Assembly: GCF_003711515.1 (NCBI RefSeq)
Contig: NW_021167081.1
Location: forward strand, 868,001 to 932,000
Direction of reading: 5' to 3'
Length of the DNA stretch: 64,000 nucleotides
Source of the DNA: Sodiomyces alkalinus F11
Lineage: Eukaryota > Ascomycota > Sordariomycetes > Glomerellales > Plectosphaerellaceae
The notes beneath the pieces were generated by a model that saw nothing but the letters and a program-made list of their open reading frames with translations, was not told where the DNA came from and made no database searches. Of the stretch, positions 54,665 to 64,000 are shown in pieces. Position 1 is the stretch's first letter; the number at the start of each line of letters is the position of its first letter. The position numbers were made by a program, and so were the translations under genes.

Positions 54665-56411
54665 TCTCCTGCTGGTTCTCCAAAATGCGCAGACCTCCCG
54701 TATCGTCGTACTCGACCCGCCCTTCATTGACAGCCCTCTCCAACTCCGGCCGCAGCACCGTCTTCTCCCCCGCAACCGGATCCCACTCCCACCCCTCCTT
54801 CATCCACATCCACCGCAGGCAAGCCCTGAGTTCCTTGTCCTGCGGTCGGACCCGCATCCACTCCGGCTGAAACCCCTCCGGCGCCCCCTTGCCATTCCAG
54901 TCCTCCGCGCGCCCCAGCAGCTCGTCCCGGCAAAAGATCCGCCAGCTGTCCATTGCGTACCTGCCTTGCGTGAGATGCCCAATTTCCCACGCATCGCCCG
55001 CCTCCTCCGCGCCAGTCGGTATCCGAGCCGCGGTACCCCGGTCCAGAGCACCCGCATCAGCTCCGTCGTCGCCTCCCTTCGGCATAACCATCTGCGGCGA
55101 GCCATCTCGCGTGTCGTATCCCCTCACTCGGAACGTGACTCCAGCCTCGGGGGGCCGCTCCATCCAACCCCGGGCATAACGCTGGATGGCAGCTGTCCGG
55201 ACAACAGAGAGGCCCAGATGTCGAATCATGTCCGTGATGATTTCCGTGGCCTCGGGATCTGCCAGGTGTGCGGGCGTCGGGAACCGTTCCCTGACCTGGT
55301 AGAACGCCGGGATCGCCACTTTGCCCGCCGTCTTGATCAGGAACGTCACCGCGATGAGAAGCCAGAACGGCTCATGGCACAGCTTCTCCTGTATCAGGTT
55401 GAAGTGGGGGGCTGCCAGCGGCGGGAAGGGAAGCGACGATACCGCGCCGGCCTGACGCCGCCGCTTGCTCTGAGGCCGCGGAGAACGGCGCGGCGGCGAG
55501 GTAGTGAAGAAGTGGGACTTTACGGGGCTCCTGGAAGACATGCCGGGGATGCTCCGTTCCGATTGAGTCCCGGCATTGGGAGGTAGAATGGGTAATACCA
55601 GATCAGGGGAGGTGGCGGTCGACAATGATTGGACGCTTGTTGGCTGGGTTCTACCACTCGTCGGCGTTAAAAGTCTAGGACCGACTTGGTCAAGGACCTC
55701 TTGTTTCGGCTCTGACTCTGCCCTTTCTGTTGGTTCGGCTCGCGAGTGGTCATGATGGGCCTTCGCCTTCTTGGAAGACGGATCGACTGAAGCTGGATTG
55801 TAGTCGGATCCTGTCGCTGCGATTGCCTTCGCGCAGCATAAAACATTGCGGGAGCCATTCTCGACTTGCCTGTCCGTCGAGGTCCAGAAATGGGACACGA
55901 CGTGGCGGGGTCTTGCTCTTGCCGTGGGTCGCCTGGGAAGACCTCTCGTAGCCGTAGCCGTGGCCGTACTCGATAGCTCGGCACTCGTGTTGCTCTGCCC
56001 AAGCGGACCGGTGAACCCACCAATGGAGTGCGTGCCAATGCGAGATGTGGTGGGCTGTAGTGATTCGTTGAGCACCCGGATCAGGCGGTCTGTCTCTGCC
56101 CAATACGAGCAAGGAGGACAGTCTTGTCGGCGGGGCGCCCCATGCCCGTTTCCAGGAATGAACGCCAACAGGTCGCTGCCATCCAAGGGATCGAGCGATT
56201 GAGATCGCCTTGCGCGGAGTGCCCGGGCGCATTGCAGCCGTAGGTTCCAGTCTTCATGCCCGCTCAACAAGCTAGCCTGGTAGAGGGAATATATCTCCGT
56301 GGCTGGAGTATCCGGCAGACGCAGCAAGTCGGCCAGGAACGCCTCGTTTCCGTCTTCTGCCTCGTTGGTGTCGAAGCCGTCGAAAAGACACTCGGCAAAA
56401 GAAGCCACCAT
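54582..56411 (-). CDS. MBD4-like HhH-GPD DNA glycosylase
   Basis: Predicted helix-hairpin-helix base-excision glycosylase related to the catalytic domain of MBD4 (T:G or U:G mismatches). Single exon, 609 residues. The first 330 residues are disordered with a basic patch (SPRPQSKRRRQ). The glycosylase domain starts near 350: FNLIQEKLCHEPFWLLIAVTFLIKTAGKVAIP, then DMIRHLGLSVVRTAAIQRYARGW. WEIGHLTQGRYAMDSWRIFCRD holds the hairpin-like turn with the candidate catalytic Asp488 in the MBD4 position. KELRACLRWMWMKEGWEWDP follows, as in fungal homologues. No methyl-CpG-binding domain is visible. The C terminus is an (EQ)n tail of about 25 residues encoded by a GAGCAG microsatellite. Candidate role in repairing deaminated methylcytosine is inference. 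Confidence 0.82.
54600..54670. repeat. (CTCCTG)n hexanucleotide repeat encoding (EQ)n
   Basis: About eleven tandem hexamers inside the 3' end of the glycosylase coding frame, read on the minus strand as GAG-CAG (Glu-Gln). Unit length divisible by three keeps the frame at any copy number. Confidence 0.95.
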
Positions 56412-57411
56412 GCCTGACTACCGAAGGCGGAGGAGGTGAGAGAGACGTGGACGAAGATGGTCGTCGAATAGCACTGTGGGGGGTACGAAGAGAGGGCATG
56501 TCGAGATGATGCCAAAGAGAAGATTTGAGAGTTTGGGCAAAGGTGCTGTGATGGTTACAGCAAAAAGGAATTCAACATGAAATCGGTGGTGCCAAATATG
56601 ATTCAATATAAAGAGTGCTGGTGGTCATTGATATTGTATGGATGTGGGAAAAGTTGCAGGCATCTCGAAATCTACTTTATATATTGATTACTTTTTACAG
56701 GCATTCCACGTACCTGGTTAATTACCTACCTTACCTTAGGTACCAGGTCGTGTCGCGTGCCGAGGCCTTTCTCGCTTGTCAAGTAAATACCGTGCTTTTG
56801 AAAACACAAACAAAGTAGGTGGAAGCTGTTTAATATCTACTGCAAAGCAATTAACTACCTACCCACCAAATATAAGTGAGCTCGAAATCACAATTCGACA
56901 TCACAGTCGGTTTGTATCACCGCCTAAAAGGTAGAGCTACCTACGGGGCAAGTTCCGTAGGGTACACGTATTTCTAAGCGAAAGGAAAATGAACGGGACA
57001 CGACAACAGGCTGACCTCCATTTCCTCCAATTCAGACGTGCCTGCAGGTGCCATTTCCTTTTCGGGGAACGTGTGACATGGGATTAGGCGACCACATCCG
57101 TCAGTTACCATTGGTCACTTTGCTGATCCATGTGGGGGAAGCGGAGTCACGTGGAACTTATCGCCTCAGCAGCCACTGTCACGCCTTCCCGCTTCCTTCC
57201 CTGGCCTTCGTCTTTTCAATGATTGCCTGCACTAACCACTAATCTGCTGGCCCGTTCCCCATTTCCTCACATCTTCAACCACCAACCCTCCACCCCCATC
57301 GAGTCCTCCCATCGACCCGCCCCTCCCCGTCTCATACACCAACACGCGCCCATTTCCTTTTTTACAAGTCAACATTAGAAAGGATTCATCGTCACCAGCA
57401 TATCGAGAGAT
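56412..57411. other. Divergent intergenic region
   Basis: 1 kb between the glycosylase (minus) and SF3B6 (plus) genes. Contains CCTACCTTACCTTAGGTACC (56726-56745) and several TACCTACC units. Pyrimidine-rich just upstream of 57412, consistent with a leader. Confidence 0.55.
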
Positions 57412-58201
57412 ATGAGTAGTCGCGGTGGTAAATTAGCACCAGAAGTAAACCGGTACGTTGCAACGTTGTCCATCTTTTCCTTATGTCGCTTCCGTCCGGT
57501 GATGTTCACCCTCCGGCCGGTCGCCGGTCGCCGTTTGCGGCTCCTCGCTCCTCGGCCTACCTCGGAATGCTCGACTACATACCTTCTCCTCATTCCATCA
57601 TCACATCGCTAACCACTTGACAACAGAGCTCTGTTCGTGAAGAACTTGAGGTATGCCTGCCTCCCGGTCCTGCCTCGCTCCTTGTACTCGTCGACGACTG
57701 AGGCTAACTGATGATGCGTAGCTACAACGTGACTCCAGAAGAGTTATTCGACCTGTTCGGAAAGTTTGGCCCAATCCGGTATGGATGAATACTCCCCTTG
57801 CTCAATTGCCTTGCCGCGACAAGACATCGCTCCTTCCCTCTTCTGCGCCGCCTCTGCTGATACACCCGATGCAGACAGGTTCGCCAGGGCATCGCCAACA
57901 ACACGAAGGGCACTGCATTCGTTGTCTATGAAGACGTAATGGATGCCAAGCAAGCTTGTGACAAGCTAAACGGCTTCAACTTCCAGAACCGCTATCTGGT
58001 TGGTAAGTCTCGACTGCCTGCGCAGCCCTATTTTCGTCAATTTTTTTTGTTTTTCCTTTTTTCCTGCCGTGAATCGTAATTTAACCTCATCCTCCTGCAG
58101 TTCTATATCACCAGCCAGAGAAGATGCTCAAGTCAAGAGAGGACCTCGAGGCCCGCCGGGAAAGTTTAGCTCAGTTGAAAAAACAGCACGGTATCGAATG
58201 A
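57412..58201 (+). CDS. SF3B6: Splicing factor 3B subunit 6 (SF3b p14)
   Basis: Small RRM protein of the U2 snRNP SF3b complex that contacts the branch-point adenosine. Five exons, 57412-57452, 57627-57650, 57722-57778, 57875-58002 and 58101-58201, give 116 residues; exon 2 is only 24 nt. The joined protein begins [20 protein letters not shown], with RNP2 as ALFVKNLS (15-22), then [20 protein letters not shown] and RNP1 as [12 protein letters not shown]. The C-terminal [20 protein letters not shown] helix is the SF3b155-binding extension of the family. Every junction is in phase and restores family sequence. The mammalian protein is 125 residues, so this is full-length. Related to the U2 snRNA gene 35 kb away in function, not in operon. 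Confidence 0.96.
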
Positions 58202-59529
58202 CAATTTGACGGGTCTGCGGCACGCCTTCAGACTTCCTCCAACGACTTGTCTGCAGGCCCGTCCTCACCTCCTACACCGACCGACGCCGCGTCACCGAAT
58301 ACGAAGACGGTTCCCCGCAAGAACCCGTCCGACTTTGGCCAAAAACACTGCGTCCGCAAGCCGACTTCCGGCCTCTCCGGATACATGCGTCGAGCCGTCG
58401 TCCGTTTCGCTGATGAGATCCATTCCACTCGTCGGCCCCAGACGTGCGCGTGATACAACAGTCCATCGCTCTGGATCAGCATGAGAAGAACAAAAATTTC
58501 CGACGGCTCCGTATGACATCTTTCACACATCCACCATTTTTCTTGTATCATTGCTTTCGGCCCGGCCCAACCGCTCCGGAAGAGAGCATCACCCCAGCAC
58601 CACGCATTGAGTTCTTTTACTACCCCAACACGAAATATTTTGCACTGATGACGAGGACGTGTTGGGAACTGTTTATTGTTTATCCGGGCGCCCGCGGTCG
58701 CTGGAGACTTGCTTATTATTTTACTTCTTGCCGGGCTTTTTTTCTTCTTGTTTTCTCTCATTAGGTGCTTGGGTTTGTTGATCAGGGGAGGGTTTTGGCA
58801 CGAAGGCTGCCTTTGCGAGTCGCCCCCCTTTTGAGTTCCTTCGCAGTTGGAATCGATTTTGATCAGTATGGGATGAATACGAGACTCTTGTGAGGGCCAA
58901 TCTCACACTGGAGTACGCTTCTTCAGCCGGATGCTGCATTGCCCTCCAAATCATTATGATGTCCTGAATTTGAGAATTCCCAACTGTTTCACGGTTTGAC
59001 TGTGATACGTGTAATGCAAGCTTATTCCGGGGGGGGAAACAACATTTCACCATCTCGCCCTAGGACCGTCGTTCCAAATTCTACAGCTGTGTTTTCTTAC
59101 TTACACGGCACAGCCCAATGGAATGAAGTAGAATGTGTACCGTCAGGTATTCGACTGTTGGTAGAATAGAGCAAGCATTTTGCACTCCCTTTATTGCTTC
59201 TCCCGGCCTACCCCGCCATCCTGAGTTTGACTATAAAACTAGCCCCCTTTTCTCTACAGTTGCATCAAATAGAGCAACACGACTTGGTGCTCCCCCCAAC
59301 CGTACTGCTTCGTACTGGTCTGCTGCCCATCATGTTGCGGGACCGTTGTAGCTTTGAGCCTCATCCGCCTAGATCTTTCGCTTCCTAATACGACAAAATG
59401 ACAATCTCGGCCGACATCCCGATTCGTTTCAGTGAAAAATGTCAAACCCTCTTCCTCCTCCACCGTATCCTTCCCCTCGAAGTATGATAGTGTCCTTACG
59501 GTGTGTGACATGACGCGTGACGTCCTCCA
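58202..59529. other. Convergent intergenic region
   Basis: 1.3 kb between SF3B6 and SURF4 stops. The 177-codon minus-strand frame at 58228-58761 resembles no known protein. No RNA gene was recognised. Confidence 0.5.
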
Positions 59530-60811
<1,282 letters not shown>

Positions 60812-62901
60812 TATGGAAAACAGTCGACTGGATTGCTGCTACGGCGCACAAAGAACCTTGGACCAGATATCGTGTCTCGCGCGGCAAAAGATCAAAGCCG
60901 GTATCGTTGCTTTTCTTTCAATGTGCGGTCGCCAATAGCCCAATTGACCGTGGGGGCACTTCAAAGAGAAGAGTTAACGCGAAGTGTGTGGAAGTTGGTT
61001 ATTCCGGCTTGCGGACGGAGGGGGACGAATGACCAGGGCAAGGTCTGTCGGTCGTGGGTAAAACGAAACGTTGATGTATCGTAGCCGAGTTTGTAGTCAC
61101 CGAGCTGTTTATGAGGGAGGCTGGAGGGTTTGGGGAAAAGACAAAGTACTCCGTAACGTGTCTGAAGTAGAAGAAGCCAGGCGGAATTCCCGATGACCTC
61201 AAGACGACAACTGTGTCCTTTCGGAGCTGCGATACAGTGGCAGGTGGGCTTAAGCTCCAGGCCCGTCTCCACTTTTTTTCGTCCGGCTCGATTCAGATCA
61301 GGGAGGTCGAAAGGTAACTGTGGTATGTATCCTCCGGCAAAGGAACTTCCGATCTACCAAATCTGTGGTGGACTACGCAGTACCGCCAGCTCACAATACT
61401 TCTTTTTCTTGTCCAGTTTGCAAGGGAGCCTCGAGCTCTTGGCCCAGGGTGGGAAGGTGCCTCGGTGGTCCGTGGAATTAAAGTGTCCCTGGATCACGAA
61501 CAGTGAGACTATTCGTATTTGGCATGTGCACCCCGTATTACTTCAATAAGCAGAGTGTCGCCTTGTTAGGCACATATAACTTTGGTATTAAGTTCGAATG
61601 ATCATCTACAATTCACTGCGGAGGTATGTTCCACGGGGGAGTTTTTTCTTGATATCATGATAGACAGATAGAGAGACTCGTAGCTACAAATCTTAGGGAT
61701 CATGTGGGACTTGCAACTGTGTCTGGATTCACGACATGCAGGGCTGTGCCGCTCCTAGGAGTGAGACGACTTAACCCCTCAATTAGATGCAATTGTGACG
61801 AGTGATATAACCACCACCACGTACGGGAAGCCTCTTTGAGCTGCTACCACTAACCCACAATAAGAAGGTTATCGACCGAGGTCATGGACAAACCCGTGTC
61901 GGCATTGGGCGGTACTTGGTGTTTCCATGGTGTTTCCCAACTTTGGCTGCTGTTCCAGCTACCTTTGGCCCTGCGTCTGTCGGCATACCAGAGAGAGATT
62001 GGAGCCGGAGACCATATCGACGGACAGATCCGTGCCTATCGCTCCATATCTGTAAACTTAGCCTTTCACAGACGGTGATGTAGCTGGGTCGGCCGATGGA
62101 CACCGAGGGAACGTAGGCAGTTGAAGACCAAAGACATACGTGGGGGTCAGGAGTGGTCACGGGTGACTAGAATATTAAGGTGTTGTGAATACACGGAAAT
62201 CAGCTTTCCGACGTTTAGTCATTGAATTAGCGCATAAGGTAAGCTGAAAGAATAGGTACGGCAGCAATGACGAAGTGAAAGCCTGGAGGAATAGAGATAC
62301 ATACCTACCTAGGTAGGAAGATAGGCACCTGGGGAAAGTTGCATGTCAGCATGTCAACTTTGCAGCTGGCTGCTCTATATATCTATGCCAAAGTATGCAA
62401 AGCCATCCTGCCAGAAGAGATGAAAAAGACCAAAAAGACGTTACAAGCAAGATATATAGCCATATTAGTATAAGCCAAACTGCTTATTATCCAACTAGTT
62501 ATTCAAAGATAAGGTGCTTCAACGCAAAGGATACCTACCTGAAAGTTCATCAGCTCGTGGTGTTGTGTTCCTTACCTACCTTAGGTATAGACCAAAACCA
62601 ACTACTTCGTACAATGTACTCCATAGGTGGTCAGTGCGCGCCTTCCCTACGCGGTGCGTAAAGTCGTTCAGTACACCGAAACTTGATCCACCTATCACGC
62701 GCCGACTTTTATTCAAAGTAGCTTTCAACAAAAGTTCAGCCTTGTGATCGGTTGCAAACCCGTCACATCTCTTGCCACAGGCTCCTCCTTCAAACCCTCA
62801 ACGGCAAGGAATTAACCATCATCCATTTTCTCACCAATTGACCCGGCTACTCTTATACCGCCTCGATTGACTTTGTGAGGTTGCCATCCCGAGCCGCAAT
62901 C
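60812..62901. other. Divergent intergenic region, SURF4 to U2AF
   Basis: 2.1 kb with no supportable gene. Contains TACTCCGTA (61147-61155), CCTACCTAGGTAGG (62303-62316) and TACTTCGTA (62603-62611). The last 150 bp are the likely U2AF promoter/leader. Confidence 0.55.
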
Positions 62902-64000
62902 ATGAACGGCGAAGCCTACTCTCGAGGTGCGTGTCGTGCCGCAACCTCCTTGCCCGTGTAACCAACGAGTGAACTAACAATTATGTCATTCTAGATGGGC
63001 GACGAGGTGGAGGTAGGGAGTTCCAGGTACGCGAGTATTCACCATGAGCTAGCATTTACACCTAAATTAACAGCAACTCGACAGAGAGGCGAACGGGACG
63101 AGCGACGCGACAGAGATAGACCCCGAGACCGCAGACGGTCTCGCTCACCATATGATCGGAGCTCACGGCGCCGCGATGATGAAGATAGCTATGCTGCAAG
63201 CCGCAGTCACAGAGAGCGGGAGCGCGAAGACAGATACTCCGGTCGGGATAGACGTGCCGAGAGAGAGTGGGATCGCGATCGTGGCTCCTCCCGCAGGGAT
63301 GCCAGGAGGGACGACGATGACCGTTATGCCCGTCGCGCTGATCGAGATCCCTACGATGATCGCCGTCGTGGAGGGCGTGATAGACACGAAGAGCCCCACA
63401 GCAGAAGGGAGCGCCAACGCACTGCCACACCGCCCCCCAAGAAACGCGAGCCGACTCCGGACCTCACCAACGTGGTTCCCATCCTAGAGCGGAAGCGGCG
63501 TCTTACCCAGTGGGACATCAAACCTCCCGGTTACGAGAACGTCACTGCCGAACAAGCCAAGCTCTCCGGCATGTTCCCCCTGCCGGGCGCTCCCCGTCAG
63601 CAACCCGTGGATCCTACCAAGCTCCAGGTTTTCATGAACCAGCCCGGAACTCCGACCAACAGCGGCGCGCTGAAGCCGACCAATTCACGCCAGGCCAAGC
63701 GTCTTATTGTCAACAATCTGCCCCCTTCCGCGACGGAAGAAAGTGTCATGGGCTTCTTCAATCTTCAGCTCAACGGATTGAATGTTATTGAGAGCACCGA
63801 CCCTTGCGTCCAGTGCCACCTATCGAACGACAAGTCCTTTGCCGTCATCGAGTTTCGTAATCCATCCGAGACCACGGTCGCTTTGGCAATGGATGGTATA
63901 TCCATGGAGCCAGATGATGCGCCCAGCAACGGTCCCGCTGCTGCCCGCGGCCTTCATATCAGCCGTCCTAAAGATTACATTGTTCCCGCGGTGGTTGAGC
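62902..64000 (+). CDS. U2AF large subunit (U2AF65/Prp2-like), 5' part
   Basis: Splicing factor that binds the polypyrimidine tract and recruits U2 snRNP to the branch site. Exons 62902-62926, 62995-63026 and 63085 onward; the last runs past the window end, so the gene is 3' truncated here. An N-terminal Arg-rich RS-like domain (RRSRSPYDRSSRRR ... ERERED) is followed by the U2AF35/SF1-binding type ligand segment RRLTQWDIKPPGYENV with its key Trp, then GMFPLPGAPRQ. RRM1 begins at about RQAKRLIVNNLPPSATEESV and runs to SFAVIEFRNPSETTVALAMDG. HISRPKDYIVPAV is the conserved linker after RRM1. RRM2 and the C-terminal UHM should lie beyond 64000. Confidence 0.93.

Noticed and set aside
58228..58761. 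177-codon minus-strand frame between SF3B6 and SURF4
   Set aside because: No family resemblance; it overlaps the SF3B6 3' region and lacks conserved-looking blocks.

Overview
This window is nuclear DNA from a filamentous ascomycete, most likely a Sordariomycete. The evidence is short spliceosomal introns (about 60-190 nt) with GTRNGT-type donors and CTAAC/CTGAC-like branch points, GC-rich coding sequence, pyrimidine-rich leaders, and typical fungal proteins (Zn2Cys6 regulator, questin-oxidase-like enzyme, Reg1-type PP1 subunit, RTG2-like protein). The species cannot be fixed from the sequence. There is one 10-N assembly gap at 12785-12794. No transposase, CRISPR array, rRNA or convincing tRNA was seen.

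Layout: NUS1 (+, 1126-2315) converges on an AlkB-type dioxygenase (-, 2463-3372), which is divergent from TRM5 (+, 3981-5722). A 7.7-kb gene-poor stretch follows, then a REG1-like PP1 regulatory subunit (+, 13464-15299), a large DUF8004-like fungal protein (-, 16967-20870), a U2 snRNA gene (+, about 22311-22560), RAD17/RAD24 (-, 23058-25772), a questin-oxidase-like protein (-, 26462-27854), a Zn2Cys6 protein (+, 29453-31483) and an RTG2-like Ppx/GppA protein (-, 31975-33790). A second gene-poor stretch of 5.9 kb leads to an unrecognised conserved-looking protein (+, 39659-41698), a BTB-like protein (-, 43125-44150), cobalamin-independent methionine synthase (+, 47495-50148), an old-yellow-enzyme-type oxidoreductase (+, 50840-52141), pyroglutamyl peptidase I (-, 52755-53890), an MBD4-like DNA glycosylase (-, 54582-56411), SF3b p14/SF3B6 (+, 57412-58201), SURF4/ERV29 (-, 59530-60811) and the 5' part of the U2AF large subunit (+, from 62902, cut by the window end). 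Most proteins are housekeeping and are not organised as a biosynthetic cluster.

Main discovery: the U2 snRNA gene appears to be split by a 67-nt mRNA-type intron (22323-22389) close to its 5' end. It has a GTACGT donor, a TGCTAAC branch point and a CTGCAG acceptor. Removing it restores the conserved U2 5' stem-loop sequence; without removal the 5' end does not look like U2. The spliceosome would therefore have to splice its own U2 RNA. Two protein partners of U2 in branch-site recognition, SF3b p14 and the U2AF large subunit, lie in the same 42 kb.

Other themes are a group of nucleic-acid repair or modification genes (AlkB, TRM5, RAD17, MBD4-like), and intergenic DNA rich in short palindromes of two kinds (TACGGAGTA/TACTTCGTA and TACCTAGGTA/CCTAAGG). 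All exon structures were assigned by eye from splice signals, reading phase and family similarity.
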